A stretch of 64,000 nucleotides of DNA from Desulfobulbaceae bacterium. GTDB taxonomy: Bacteria; Desulfobacterota; Desulfobulbia; Desulfobulbales; VMSU01. Both the position numbers and the translations under genes were made by a program. The notes under the pieces were generated by a model, which was given only the letters and a program-made list of their open reading frames with translations, ran no database searches and was not told the origin of the DNA. The DNA is taken from the NCBI GenBank assembly GCA_015231515.1, contig JADGBM010000004.1:1-64000 (forward strand), in the 5' to 3' direction. Positions 42,385-52,447 of this stretch are shown here, piece by piece (positions within the stretch are counted from its first letter, which is position 1; every line of letters begins with the position of its first letter).

Positions 42385-44385
42385 TTAGTGGTTTTTGGTG
42401 AAAAATGTTGCCTTGTTTTGACGGTTTGATTTGAAAATATGGCTCTGCGTCAGGATATTTTCAGTTGAACCCAGGAGAAGGAAGCCGTCGTTCTTCAGCA
42501 TGCTGTGAAACTGCTTAAAGATTCTTTCTCGGGTTTCATTGTCAAAATAAATAAGGACATTTCGGCAAACAATTACATCAAACTTTCCAAGTTTATCAGC
42601 AAAAGGTTTTGTCAGGTTTAGCGCTTTAAACTCGACACTATTTTGAATACGATCTGTCACTTGCCACGAGTTGCCGTCCTTTTTGAAATACCTGCTCCTC
42701 CGTTCGGCAGAAAGGCCACGGCTAATTTCAAAATCATTGTATTCTCCTTTAACTGCACGTTCCAGATTAGCAACAGAAATATCAGTTGCCAGAATCTGTA
42801 AATCTTTCTTTTTAGTAGCATCCAGCATTTTTTCTTCAAAAAATTCGTCGATCAGCATGGCAAGGCTGTATGCTTCTTGGCCTGTAGAAGAGGCTACGCA
42901 CCATATTCTTTTGGGGGATGTTGCTGGACAAATGGACACTGCCGGAGTTCGGCAATAGTCAAGAATCTTAGGGCAGATTAGTTCTTTAAACAACTCAAAA
43001 GGGTAAATATCTCGAAAAAATGACGTTTCATTAATGATAATCGCATTAATAATTTTCATCTGTAGCTCATCTGAAGCCTTGTTCCGTCTCAGGTGCAGAG
43101 TAAAATCTATGAAATTTTCAAAACCTTCTTCCTGAAGAACAGGGAATAAACGGTGCTGAAATAAATAGTTTTTGTCGCTATTGATTTTAATGCCACATTT
43201 TTCGTGGATATACCTCTGCAAAAAGGAAAAGGCTTTTTCCGGCAAATCGGTAACTACTTCGGATCTTTGTCGTAATAACTGGGAAATTTTCCTGGGGATT
43301 TCGGTAAGCGGCTTAATGTCATCGATATGGCCAGTAGCAACGGCACTTCCGGGCATTCCCCAGACCACACTTGATTCCTCATCCTGAGCAATTGTATAAC
43401 CGCCATGCTCCTTAAGGGTCGAGATTCCAACTGCGCCATCATTTCCCATTCCGGTAAGAATGATAGCGATAACATTGCCATTGTAAACGTCAGCAGCAGA
43501 GCTAAAGAGTGTGTCGACCGAGGGGCGGCAGCCGTTAACGGGAGGTCTTTCGTTTAAAACAGTCACAATCTGGTCATCCATCTTTTTTACTGTAAGGTGT
43601 TTGCCTCCAGGGGCAATATAGACATAATTGTTACTAACTGTAGCGTTTATTTGTGCTTCCATTACGGTATGACGGCAGTACTTATTTAAATTAGTTGCCA
43701 AAGAAAGGGTAAATGATGCAGGCATGTGCTGAACAATAAAAATTGGCAAATCGGTTTTTTCACAAAGCTCTGGGAGCATATCATGAAGTGCTTTGGGGCC
43801 TCCAGTCGATGCGCCGATAATGATTGCCTTGAATTGGCAATGATACGGCAGAAGAGCATCAGTTTTAAGTTTTTTAGAAGTCTCTATTGTGCGTAATGCT
43901 CGCTGACGCACATCAGGGCTATGTTCCTTTTGGGTATAGAGATAAATTTTCTCCCGAAGCTGGTCTCGTAAGATTTCAATTGCATGTTTCTCACTGACCT
44001 GTTGGGGTTTATGTATGTAGTCAAAGGCTCCTTCCTCAAGGGCTTGTAAAGTGGACTGAGCTTGGTTTATATCTGAGGCTGGTACTAAGTAAATTATACA
44101 GATTGGTTTCGTTATTTTCTCTAAATTTCTTAGTAGGTTTATTTTTTTTAATATTTCAATACCGTTTAAACCTGGCATATCAGCATCAAGAATAATCAAG
44201 TCTGGTGGAGTATCTTCTATTAACAGTAACGCCTTTTCTCCGCTCCAGACAGAACCAATAACTTCTGTGGTAGATATTTGTGCAAGGCTCTTTTCAAGAG
44301 TATTGCGGAAAATTCGGGAGTCATCAATGATAAGGGTTTTGAGAACAGAAAAATTGGGGGAAGACTTAAGGGTGTTTTCTGTCAT
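42385..44385 (-). CDS. CheB-CheR fusion: receiver, methylesterase and methyltransferase in one chain
   Basis: A 666-aa protein: receiver (about 15-135, L-I-I-L-D-A-D-M-P), CheB methylesterase (about 185-370; G-A-S-T-G-G nucleophile, Q-H-M-P, G-M-G-N-D-G-A), then a CheR methyltransferase (about 395-660; N-E-T-S-F-F-R-D, S-S-T-G-Q-E-A-Y-S-L-A-M, D-V-I-V-C-R-N-V-L-I-Y-F-D). It thus both adds and removes methyl groups on MCP glutamates, with the receiver likely gating the esterase. Such fusions are known, but usually with further PAS/kinase domains. Last gene of the operon after the MCP. Confidence 0.92.
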   Translation of the reverse strand: MTENTLKSSPNFSVLKTLIIDDSRIFRNTLEKSLAQISTTEVIGSVWSGEKALLLIEDTPPDLIILDADMPGLNGIEILKKINLLRNLEKITKPICIIYLVPASDINQAQSTLQALEEGAFDYIHKPQQVSEKHAIEILRDQLREKIYLYTQKEHSPDVRQRALRTIETSKKLKTDALLPYHCQFKAIIIGASTGGPKALHDMLPELCEKTDLPIFIVQHMPASFTLSLATNLNKYCRHTVMEAQINATVSNNYVYIAPGGKHLTVKKMDDQIVTVLNERPPVNGCRPSVDTLFSSAADVYNGNVIAIILTGMGNDGAVGISTLKEHGGYTIAQDEESSVVWGMPGSAVATGHIDDIKPLTEIPRKISQLLRQRSEVVTDLPEKAFSFLQRYIHEKCGIKINSDKNYLFQHRLFPVLQEEGFENFIDFTLHLRRNKASDELQMKIINAIIINETSFFRDIYPFELFKELICPKILDYCRTPAVSICPATSPKRIWCVASSTGQEAYSLAMLIDEFFEEKMLDATKKKDLQILATDISVANLERAVKGEYNDFEISRGLSAERRSRYFKKDGNSWQVTDRIQNSVEFKALNLTKPFADKLGKFDVIVCRNVLIYFDNETRERIFKQFHSMLKNDGFLLLGSTENILTQSHIFKSNRQNKATFFTKNH

Positions 44386-44426
44386 TTTTTTTGTAATGAA
44401 TCCAAATAGTTTAGATATTGTGGAGG

Positions 44427-46424
44427 TTACGAAAAACTGAATTTGTTAACAAGTTTTTCCAGATCGCCAGCAATGTCAGTCAGCTCATTGGCTATTTTGT
44501 TAACGTGCTGGGCGCCGGCATCAGTTTCTTTTGCTTCTTTACTGACCTGTAAAATGTTTTCAGACAATTCTCCGGTGGTTTTTGAAGCATCATTACTGTT
44601 GCGGGACATATCATTTGCTCCCATTGCCACCTCAGAGATAGATGATGCAATTTCTGTAGAGTTAAGACTTGCTTGGGAAATACTCGCTGCAATAGTAGTT
44701 GAGGTCTTATTTTGCTCTTCGACAGACTGGGCAATTTCGGTCGACGTTTGTTTAAGTCTTACAATAATTTCCGCTACTCCATCGATAACCCTGACAGCAT
44801 CTTCAGTATTTATTTGGACACCTGAAATTCGTTTAGCGATATCTTCTGCTGCGGCTGAGCTTTGGTTTGCCAATTCCTTAATTTCGTTTGCTACTACGGC
44901 AAAGCCTTTCCCTGCCTGACCAGCTGAAGCAGCTTCAATTGTGGCATTTAATGCTAATAAGTTTGTTCTTTCAGCTATCCTTTTAATAACTTCAGTAACT
45001 TCACCAATTTCTCGGGCGGATGATCCCAGCCCTTTCATAACATCTGTCGCGTCACTGGCCATATTTGCAGCTTTGTTAGATATTTCCGTACCATCTTGAA
45101 CCATCTGAGAGATTTTGCTTATCGACAAAGTCATTTCCTCAACTGAATGTGCCATTTCACCCATAGCCTGGGACATTTCATCAGCACCGGACGAAACAGT
45201 TGCGATATTTACACTCATCTCTTCTGCAGCTGACGCCATAGAGTTTATATTACTGGACATTTGTTCGGTTGCACTGGCTACACTTTCAGATTTTATCATC
45301 ATATTTTCAGAGTTTTGAATCATTCCATAGGAGACTTGGGATAAGCTCTCTGATGATTTAGTGAGAATGACCGCATTGTTTTGAATCTCTTTGATCATCG
45401 ATGAGATATTCTTTACCATTGTGTCCAAAGCAATGCCAAATGTATCATTTTTTGACTGGATATAAATAGAGTCTGGGAACTTGCCAGAGGCGATGGTGTT
45501 AGCTAATTCTGCTCTCTCAGAAATCGACTCAAGCATTATATTGATGGCTGCTGCGAGCTCACCGACTTCATCGCTGCTATTAACATTCATTCGTATGGTA
45601 AGGTCTCCATCCGCTATTTCTTTAACCTTGCAAATGGACTCTTTTAGAGGAGTCGTTATGGATTTAGTCATAAATGCAATGGCAGAAATCATCACAATCA
45701 GGGTGATGCTAAGCAGAAAAATAATCTTAGTGGTAAAATTAGTTACAATTTTTGCGGAGTTTGCTTTTTCGGTTGCTATTGAATTAGTTAATTTCTCAAT
45801 GCTATTATTTTTCAAAACAGTCATCATGAGGTTGTTTGATTTGTTGATATTTGCAAAAATACCATCAAGTTCATCTAATGTACTCCTGATATTGGTAAGT
45901 GTTACCTGCATTTCGACATATGCATAAGCCGATGGGGCTTCATTTGTAAGTTCTTTACTGACTATGTAATTGGCTTTTGAAAGTTCTTCATTGCCATATG
46001 TATGAAAGTCAGCAGCTGATGGATTTTCTTTGGTTGTGTATCGTATGTAATATATATCCTGGCTTTCTTTAAGAAAGCTTTCAAAATAAGAATTAATTTC
46101 ATCTTGTTGTTCTCCCATTACGGCGTAATGAAGTAATTGCTTAGAGATGATTTCCAGCTGTTTGTTTATTGAATCTTTGTATAGATCCAGCATCATTATT
46201 TGAGCCAGGTCATCAGCATCTTCAAGCTCTCTTACCGTGTTCTTGAAAGCATCTCCTAAAACCTGCATAGAACTTTCATTAGCTTCAGTAAGGGTGCCTG
46301 TAAATGAATCAATCATTTTTTGATTTTCGGAATTAAAATTCTTACGAACAAACAATGAGATTGCAAGTATTGCTATTATTGAAATAATCGAGATACTTAC
46401 TATCAGCTTTCGGGTGATTTTCAT
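44427..46424 (-). CDS. Methyl-accepting chemotaxis protein
   Basis: A 665-aa transducer: TM1 about 8-26, a ~200-residue mostly helical periplasmic sensor without a recognisable Cache/PAS motif, TM2 about 232-254, HAMP, then a long coiled signalling domain. The hairpin tip reads [15 protein letters not shown], the kinase-contact consensus. Ligand unknown. It lies between cheW and the cheB-cheR fusion gene in the same direction, so it is the dedicated receptor of this pathway. Confidence 0.93.
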   Translation of the reverse strand: MKITRKLIVSISIISIIAILAISLFVRKNFNSENQKMIDSFTGTLTEANESSMQVLGDAFKNTVRELEDADDLAQIMMLDLYKDSINKQLEIISKQLLHYAVMGEQQDEINSYFESFLKESQDIYYIRYTTKENPSAADFHTYGNEELSKANYIVSKELTNEAPSAYAYVEMQVTLTNIRSTLDELDGIFANINKSNNLMMTVLKNNSIEKLTNSIATEKANSAKIVTNFTTKIIFLLSITLIVMISAIAFMTKSITTPLKESICKVKEIADGDLTIRMNVNSSDEVGELAAAINIMLESISERAELANTIASGKFPDSIYIQSKNDTFGIALDTMVKNISSMIKEIQNNAVILTKSSESLSQVSYGMIQNSENMMIKSESVASATEQMSSNINSMASAAEEMSVNIATVSSGADEMSQAMGEMAHSVEEMTLSISKISQMVQDGTEISNKAANMASDATDVMKGLGSSAREIGEVTEVIKRIAERTNLLALNATIEAASAGQAGKGFAVVANEIKELANQSSAAAEDIAKRISGVQINTEDAVRVIDGVAEIIVRLKQTSTEIAQSVEEQNKTSTTIAASISQASLNSTEIASSISEVAMGANDMSRNSNDASKTTGELSENILQVSKEAKETDAGAQHVNKIANELTDIAGDLEKLVNKFSFS

Positions 46425-46569
46425 TTTCAGGCACCTTGAAATTGGGTGAAATTAAAGAAAAGTTCTGTTTAAATCATAGCAAAGGGATTACCGCAGGTAA
46501 AGGTAATGAATCGAAATCACATGAATTATGGTAGTGGGTGACCATTGATTAACAAGTAGCACAATTTGG

Positions 46570-47064
46570 TTATTGTTTGTTGATACTTGCCAGCATCATT
46601 CTAGCATTTAATAAAATAATAAGTTTATCCTCAAGTTTACATACTCCACTGACAAAATCTGTTCTGCTGCGTCTGTCAGATTCACCCTTTGTCAAAGTGG
46701 TATTTTTTTTACGTCTGTCCTCAATGAGACCGGTGTTAACTTTTGTTATGTCACCAATTTTATCCACAAGAACCCCGAAGGATTCACCCGCCTCTGGTTT
46801 AAAAAGAACAATTCTACTCTCTCTACCAATATCTAAACAGTCGTATCCACACATCATTCGTAAGTTGAGAATGAGATAGTATGACCCTCGAATATTCACA
46901 TAACCACAAACTTCTTTAGGCGCGTGATGAACAGGGGTTATTGTAAGCTCACCAGAAACTTCTTTTACATCGGTGATAGTAAGACCATAGAGTCTTTCAG
47001 CTAAATAAAAGGTGCAGAGCTGTAGCGAATTCTCATCACCAAATAATAGTGCGTTTTCAGGCAT
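46570..47064 (-). CDS. cheW: CheW-type coupling protein
   Basis: A 164-aa CheW-domain protein linking receptor and kinase: C-T-F-Y-L-A-E-R-L-Y-G-L, V-N-I-R-G-S-Y-Y-L-I-L-N-L-R and F-G-V-L-V-D-K-I-G-D-I are the usual beta-barrel strands. The start overlaps the cheA stop by one base, so translation is coupled. Confidence 0.92.
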   Translation of the reverse strand: MPENALLFGDENSLQLCTFYLAERLYGLTITDVKEVSGELTITPVHHAPKEVCGYVNIRGSYYLILNLRMMCGYDCLDIGRESRIVLFKPEAGESFGVLVDKIGDITKVNTGLIEDRRKKNTTLTKGESDRRSRTDFVSGVCKLEDKLIILLNARMMLASINKQ

Positions 47065-49751
47065 TATATGTCTCGATCCATCTGTGTAGCTGCAGAAACA
47101 CTTTCTAAATCGTTGATCTTCTTAATAATGGCATTTATGAGGGATTCACGGTCGTATTTCTTCAAATAACCGTCAAAGCCTACTTCTTTATACTTGGCTT
47201 CATCTGGATCAACATCAAGTGGCAAAGTAGCGAATATCGGTATCGTCTGTTCTTTTATGCCGTTTTTAATGAAATCAACTAGTCGGTTTTTGTTGTTTTT
47301 TAACAGATTTAAATCAATAACAATTACATTAAAAGGCTGTTTCCCCAATAGGTGTATAGCATCTTCAACTGTTGCTGCGATACTGACTTTAAATTTGGCA
47401 GAGCGAAAATATTGCTTGATGAGCCTCTGTAAAAGCTTGTCCTTTTCAACTAGCAGAATGTTGGGTGTTAACGAAGTATTGAGATTTTGGCGTTCCGGCG
47501 TAAGGCATTTTGGTTCTGCCTGCTCTATCAGACTGTATATGTCCAAAATTGATGTAAGTTGTTTATCGAGTATCACAGTACCAAGCGTCGATTGACCGAG
47601 GAATCCTTTTTCTTCAAATTGCTCGGGAAGCAAACGGGTTCCACTGAGACAATTTATCAGTATTCCTACTGGTTCTTTCACATATCTTGGGGTTACTAGA
47701 AACATCTCTTCATTTTGTACTGGAGAGTCAAGGTCCAGTATATTGCCTAGTCGAAGTACTAAGGTAGATATTCCATTAATTGTAAGAAACTCTTTGTCGC
47801 CAATAGATTCGATCTGTTTTATTGCTACACGCTTTATGTTTTTCACTTGCAACAGGGGTAATGCAAAATGTTCATCGGGGTTATTTGAGAAAAGCAGTAC
47901 ATCTTGAGATATACCTATTTCTTCAGTTTCTCGAGATAGTGATCTGCTATTGGTAACATCCACATTGTAATACTTGGCAATGCCATCGACATCGAGTATC
48001 AATGCCATTTCCCCATCACCCATTATTGTCACTCCTGAATAAATAGGTAAATGCTGGAGGAAGCTATGCATGGGCTTAATGACGATTTCCTCAGAACCAA
48101 TGACTTTATCGATGATCAGGCCAAATTTTTGCTGACCTCCTTTGGTAATCAGAAAATGCAAAGAGTCGGGTGTATGCTCTGCGGCACATTGAACCTGTTT
48201 TTTTAATTGGCTGTATTTATTCGTAATTGAAAGTTTTTTTTCCTCGGTAAATGGTTTGTTATGTTTTAAAACTTCAGAAAGTCTGACAATAGGGATAAGC
48301 TCATCACGTAATCGGTAGACTTCCTGATTGCCAAGGCATTCAATTTTATCATAGATGTCATTATCATAAAGACAGACAAGTTCTTCTACCCTATGCTGAG
48401 AAATTGCAAATCGTTGCCCGGAAACATTAACCGCCATGCTAGGAATGATTGCCAAGGTTAAAGGGATTTCAATAGTGAATGTAGTTCCTATATTTAACTG
48501 TGATTCAACACCAATTGTTCCACCAATTTTCTTGATGGATGTATTAGCAACATCCATCCCGACACCACGCCCAGAAAATTCACTGATCTCCTTACAAGTG
48601 GTTAGTCCTGGTTTGAAAATGCAGGAGATAAGCTCTTTCTCATTCATTTCCTCATAAATCTGAGCCTTTGCACGATCGAGTGTCAGTAATTTATTTTTAA
48701 TGGCTATTGGGTCAATTCCTCGACCGTCATCCTTAACGACCACCTGAATGTGGCCTGCTTCATGAGAAGCCTTAACCGTTAATTTGCCTGCAGAGGTTTT
48801 TCCTTTTGTTGTTCTAACTAAAGGTGTTTCAAGGCCGTGGTCACAACAGTTTCGAATTATGTGCATCAAGGGGTCAGTCAAAGATTCAATGACTGTTTTG
48901 TCCAGTTCAACATCATTACCGGAGCAGGTTAGATCAATTATCTTTTCTTGTTTTTGGGATATATCTCTAACTATTCGATGAAATCGGCTAAAAATAATAT
49001 CAATGGTTTGGAGCCTGGTCTGCATGATGGTTTCTTGCAGTTCAGTTGTCACTTGATCGAGGCGTTGAGAAATTCCCTTTACAAGAGGGGTTGTTGTGTC
49101 TACCGCTCGAAGGTGTTGATTCCTGACTAGAACGAGTTCTCCGGCAAGTGCAAGCAACTGGTCAAGGATTCTTACATTAAGTCGAATCGTGTCCGATTGT
49201 TCACTCTTGATTGGTTCAGGATGCTCAGAGTTGCTATCACAGGAGTCAATTGGAAACTCAGTTTGGGCAGGGTCTTGCTGACCGTTTAAAGCATTGATGG
49301 TTGTTTGATGTACTGAATCTGAACCCAAGGCCACGTTTTTTTGCTTTTCTGAAGATTTGATACCATCATCTTCCGGATGCAATTTTAAATTTATAATGGC
49401 AGTACATATGGCATCGATATCCATATTATTGCTGTTAAGGATATCAGCAGTCATTTTTTTTAAGATATCGAGCCCTGAAAAAAGATGATCAAATATTTTT
49501 TGGTTGGGAAGTTGTTTGTTGTCACGAATGGGTACAAGAATGCTCTCCATTGAATGGGCAAGCTTCTTGATGTTATGAAGTTCCATAAAACCTGCAGCAC
49601 CTTTTATTGAGTGCAGCGGTCGAAATATTTGCGAGACTATTTCCTGGTCCGGCTTGTCCTTTTGTGTTTCAAGGATGAGAAGGCCCGACTCAATTTTTTC
49701 AATATGTTCTTTGAGTTCGCCGACAAACTCAAATATCAGGGGTTCATCCAT
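47064..49751 (-). CDS. cheA: Hybrid CheA histidine kinase with two CheW-like domains and a C-terminal receiver
   Basis: An 895-aa kinase: HPt domain with phospho-His47 (L-H-S-I-K-G-A-A-G-F), linker without an obvious P2 domain, dimerisation segment, ATPase domain (H-I-I-R-N-C-C-D-H-G-L-E, D-D-G-R-G-I-D, G-R-G-V-G-M-D-V), a first CheW-like domain, a second CheW-like domain (about 620-760) and a receiver (about 765-885, V-I-D-L-N-L). Fused receivers usually act as phosphate sinks or feedback elements. It lies 12 bp after the REC-REC-HD-GYP gene, which is the likely output. No separate CheY gene is present in the operon. Confidence 0.93.
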   Translation of the reverse strand: MDEPLIFEFVGELKEHIEKIESGLLILETQKDKPDQEIVSQIFRPLHSIKGAAGFMELHNIKKLAHSMESILVPIRDNKQLPNQKIFDHLFSGLDILKKMTADILNSNNMDIDAICTAIINLKLHPEDDGIKSSEKQKNVALGSDSVHQTTINALNGQQDPAQTEFPIDSCDSNSEHPEPIKSEQSDTIRLNVRILDQLLALAGELVLVRNQHLRAVDTTTPLVKGISQRLDQVTTELQETIMQTRLQTIDIIFSRFHRIVRDISQKQEKIIDLTCSGNDVELDKTVIESLTDPLMHIIRNCCDHGLETPLVRTTKGKTSAGKLTVKASHEAGHIQVVVKDDGRGIDPIAIKNKLLTLDRAKAQIYEEMNEKELISCIFKPGLTTCKEISEFSGRGVGMDVANTSIKKIGGTIGVESQLNIGTTFTIEIPLTLAIIPSMAVNVSGQRFAISQHRVEELVCLYDNDIYDKIECLGNQEVYRLRDELIPIVRLSEVLKHNKPFTEEKKLSITNKYSQLKKQVQCAAEHTPDSLHFLITKGGQQKFGLIIDKVIGSEEIVIKPMHSFLQHLPIYSGVTIMGDGEMALILDVDGIAKYYNVDVTNSRSLSRETEEIGISQDVLLFSNNPDEHFALPLLQVKNIKRVAIKQIESIGDKEFLTINGISTLVLRLGNILDLDSPVQNEEMFLVTPRYVKEPVGILINCLSGTRLLPEQFEEKGFLGQSTLGTVILDKQLTSILDIYSLIEQAEPKCLTPERQNLNTSLTPNILLVEKDKLLQRLIKQYFRSAKFKVSIAATVEDAIHLLGKQPFNVIVIDLNLLKNNKNRLVDFIKNGIKEQTIPIFATLPLDVDPDEAKYKEVGFDGYLKKYDRESLINAIIKKINDLESVSAATQMDRDI

Positions 49752-49763
49752 GAATTATTACAA

Positions 49764-51119
49764 TTATGTTTGCTGACCTAACCACTGCATAAAAAGATTG
49801 ACTGCTTCAGGGCATAATTGCGTGCCTGAAACCTCTTGTATGATACTAACTGCTTTTGCTTGGGGCATTCCTTTTCGATAAGGACGATCACTGGTCATAG
49901 CATTAAAAGTATCTGCAACTGCAGCCATTCTGGCAACTAATGGTATCTCTTCACCTTTAAGCCCGTCCGGATAACCTTTGCCGTCAAATCGTTCATGGTG
50001 GTGAAGGCATATTGGAATAATTTCAGCCAAACTTTCAATTGCTTTAAGAATATTGGCACCGATCACTGGATGGGCCTTGATATGCTCGTATTCTTCACTG
50101 GTTAGTTTACCATCTTTTAACAGGACACTGTCCTTTACACCGATTTTGCCAATATCGTGAAGTCTGCCACCAATCAGAGCTGTTTCAATTTCACTTTCAC
50201 TTGCACCGGTTAGGCGAACCATTCCTGCAGTTATCTCAGCTACTCCTTCTGAATGTCCTCTGGTGTATGCATCACGTGCTTCAAGGGCGTGAACCAGGCT
50301 GGTAATGGAGGCTAACATCATTTGACGTTCATTCTCCAGCCGTTTCGTTTCATGGAGCAAGATCTGAAATTGGTCAGAAAGAATTCTATCTATAATAATG
50401 ATCAGTTCTTCCGGGTTGAAGGGTTTTACAAGATAGGTAGCGGCTCCAAGTTCAACAACGCGTTTCATGTAGGATCTTTCTGAATGAGTACTCATTATTA
50501 CAATAGGTATCTCATGGAGATCGCTGTCAGCTTTAAGCTGTCGGCACAAAGCAAAACCATCCATTTCAGGCATCTCTATATCACTGAGAATTAGATTTAC
50601 TTTCTTTTTCCGCAGCATATCGATGGCTTCTTTACCGTTTGAAGCGGTAAGAACTTTAAAGCCGGCTTGAATTAGACCATATTTAATTGCTTTACGGATG
50701 GTGGGAGTATCTTCAACTATTAAGATGGTATGTACGCTGCGAAACGATGAACTGGCAAGGACGTTTGTTATCTGTTCTTGCAGCCTTTCTAAGACTTCAC
50801 TTTTGGGCAGATAGGCTGATGCACCAGCTTCAAATCCTTTAGAGATATCATCTTCAGAATCAAAGTCACTAACCATGATTACTGGAAGAGATTTTGTTGA
50901 ACTAGTATCCCTTAGATCTTTGCAGAGCTGTAAACCGTTTTTGACGGGCATATCAACATCTGTAATGACCAGATCAAATTGATTCTGACAGGCACATTTG
51001 AATGCCTCTTCCCCGTCAGCAACCTCAGTAACTTTATAATCGAGCTTTTCAATGTGAAGTTTTAGCTTTTTTCTGATAACTGCTGAGTCTTCAACGAGTA
51101 ATATATTTAATTTAGTCAT
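49764..51119 (-). CDS. Response regulator with two receivers and an HD-GYP phosphodiesterase domain
   Basis: A 451-aa protein: receiver 1 (L-V-I-T-D-V-D-M-P), receiver 2 (L-I-L-S-D-I-E-M-P) and a C-terminal HD-GYP domain (L-H-D-I-G-K-I-G, then H-H-H-E-R-F-D-G-K-G-Y-P-D-G). HD-GYP domains hydrolyse c-di-GMP to GMP or pGpG. As first gene of the operon it is probably phosphorylated by the adjacent CheA, making this a chemosensory pathway with c-di-GMP output instead of flagellar control. Confidence 0.92.
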   Translation of the reverse strand: MTKLNILLVEDSAVIRKKLKLHIEKLDYKVTEVADGEEAFKCACQNQFDLVITDVDMPVKNGLQLCKDLRDTSSTKSLPVIMVSDFDSEDDISKGFEAGASAYLPKSEVLERLQEQITNVLASSSFRSVHTILIVEDTPTIRKAIKYGLIQAGFKVLTASNGKEAIDMLRKKKVNLILSDIEMPEMDGFALCRQLKADSDLHEIPIVIMSTHSERSYMKRVVELGAATYLVKPFNPEELIIIIDRILSDQFQILLHETKRLENERQMMLASITSLVHALEARDAYTRGHSEGVAEITAGMVRLTGASESEIETALIGGRLHDIGKIGVKDSVLLKDGKLTSEEYEHIKAHPVIGANILKAIESLAEIIPICLHHHERFDGKGYPDGLKGEEIPLVARMAAVADTFNAMTSDRPYRKGMPQAKAVSIIQEVSGTQLCPEAVNLFMQWLGQQT

Positions 51120-51286
51120 GGATAGTATTTGAATTATTAAATAATTTTTAAGGGAAACTCGATAAATGATATCAAAACCAATTTACAATATCAAATTTTA
51201 TTATAGCTGGCTCTGATCGATAAATACGTTGTTATGAACAGTGGAGTGCAAGTGGGGGGTGGCTCACGGTAAATTTATTCTAACTT

Positions 51287-51512
51287 TCAAGCTACTGAAA
51301 CACAATGGGTATTGCCAGTCATTTTTAACAAACCGAATACTGAGCGGGTGTTAAATGATAGCTGTCTCATTTTTTGTGCCACACTACGTACGCCGGTGCT
51401 TTTGATTAAACCAACTGCGAATCTTCTTATTCTGGTCATGTTCTCGGGGCCGTGCCCTTTGGAGATTGGATAAGAACCAATCTAACACGCAGTGAAAATG
51501 TTGTTCAGGATA
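51287..51512 (-). pseudogene. C-terminal remnant of a DDE transposase (ISAs1-like), frameshifted
   Basis: Reading the minus strand, a frame gives H-C-V-L-D-W-F-L-S-N-L-Q-R-A-R, then shifts by one to G-P-E-N-M-T-R-I-R-R-F-A-V-G-L-I-K-S, then R-S-V-A-Q-K-M-R-Q-L and a stop at 51287-51289. This C-terminal style is familiar from IS transposases (I think ISAs1/H-repeat type; family not certain). Nothing of the catalytic core survives upstream. It marks an old insertion-sequence scar. Confidence 0.6.
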
Positions 51513-51555
51513 TAATGTAACTTGCCAAGGTTGTTAAGTAATTATATTAGAATAG

Positions 51556-51837
51556 GTAAATATTCGGTTTGCCCTGAAAGGGCCAGAACATACCAGCCCA
51601 GGGCAACGCCCTGGGGACTGGAATAGTACAGATAGCCCTGAAAGGGCGTGACATCTAAGCTGACCCTGCCGGTTTTAAGCCTATGTGACGCCCTTTCAGG
51701 GCTATTTATTATATGTTCCTATATCCCAGGGCGTTGCCCTGGGCTAGTATGTTACGCCCCTTTGGGGCTGAGGAAAAACACCCGCTAAGGAGGAAATGTT
51801 ACTACTTAACTGTTTTTAGCTCAAGCCGAATATTTAC
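51556..51837. repeat. REP-like palindromic repeat cluster with terminal inverted repeats
   Basis: A 282-bp symmetrical block. The ends are GTAAATATTCGG (51556-51567) and its complement CCGAATATTTAC (51826-51837). Inside are GCCCTGAAAGGGC at 51571 and again at 51635, each complementary to GCCCTTTCAGGGC-type arms at 51690; and CCCAGGGCAACGCCCTGGG (51597-51615) mirrored at 51725-51743. The whole can fold into a long cruciform. Such GCCCTGAAAGGGC / CCCAGGGCAACGCCCTGGG repeats are typical dispersed elements spread by RAYT-like or related transposases. No protein is encoded. The flanking 51841-51975 holds nothing I can identify. Confidence 0.8.
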
Positions 51838-51975
51838 TAGAATAAAATCACCCTGGATAGCGCTAACCTGTTACCCTGGTCGTTCATGATGTCCTCAATC
51901 ACATTCTAAGAATTGCCAGACTGAAGACTGTTACTGAGGTTCTATGATTTTCCCCAATCTCGTGTCTTTAATCTA

Positions 51976-52197
51976 TTAGCTTTCAAAATCTGATCGCAAT
52001 ACAGTTTCGTGATCTTGGCCTCCGTAGAAAACACCGATGATAGATATTAAATCAGTGCCCACGGCAAAGGCGATCACGGCGCGTTTTTTATAATTTGTGA
52101 TGCGTAAACCAGGGCGTATGTCATCGCGACTGTTTCCTCGATACGGGAAGTCCCGCAGATTTTCGCAATACGTGACGATGGAACTTCTAAATCGATC
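51976..52197 (-). pseudogene. ParE/RelE-type toxin, C-terminal fragment
   Basis: The last ~74 residues of a minus-strand frame read like a complete C-terminal two thirds of a RelE/ParE toxin: D-R-F-R-S-S-I-V-T-Y-C-E, D-F-P-Y-R-G, R-D-D-I-R-P-G-L-R-I, A-V-I-A-F and I-I-G-V-F-Y-G-G-Q-D. The N-terminal helix is lost: upstream the frame runs into the Tn3 transposase scar. No antitoxin accompanies it. Probably inactive. Confidence 0.7.
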
Positions 52198-52204
52198 GGT
52201 TTCC

Positions 52205-52407
52205 GCTTGTCGCGGAATGCGTAGTGTCCAAGGAAATGCAGGTGCTGCTAGGCCGCAGGAGATTCGCCTGAGCAAGTACAACGCCTTTTCGTTGTCAGTT
52301 GCCAAATACCGGCACAGCAGCCCAGACAGCAACAGAGAATTGTAGGCAATCGCGACATTTGCAATCAATCGGCCACAAGAGGTAGAACCGACACTCGTGT
52401 CACCAGC
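52205..52407 (-). pseudogene. Tn3-family transposase, C-terminal remnant
   Basis: On the minus strand the frame reads C-G-R-L-I-A-N-V-A-I-A-Y-N-S and N-E-K-A-L-Y-L-L-R-R-I-S, the conserved C-terminal part of Tn3 TnpA. One base is then lost; the shifted frame continues (amber for Trp) Q-H-L-H-F-L-G-H-Y-A-F-R, the next conserved block. So it is a decayed end of a Tn3 transposase with a frameshift and a stop. It directly abuts the toxin fragment, suggesting the transposon carried or interrupted a TA gene. Confidence 0.75.
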
Positions 52408-52447
52408 CGCCATTTGAGAAATTCCGTCATCATTGGATGATTTTTCA

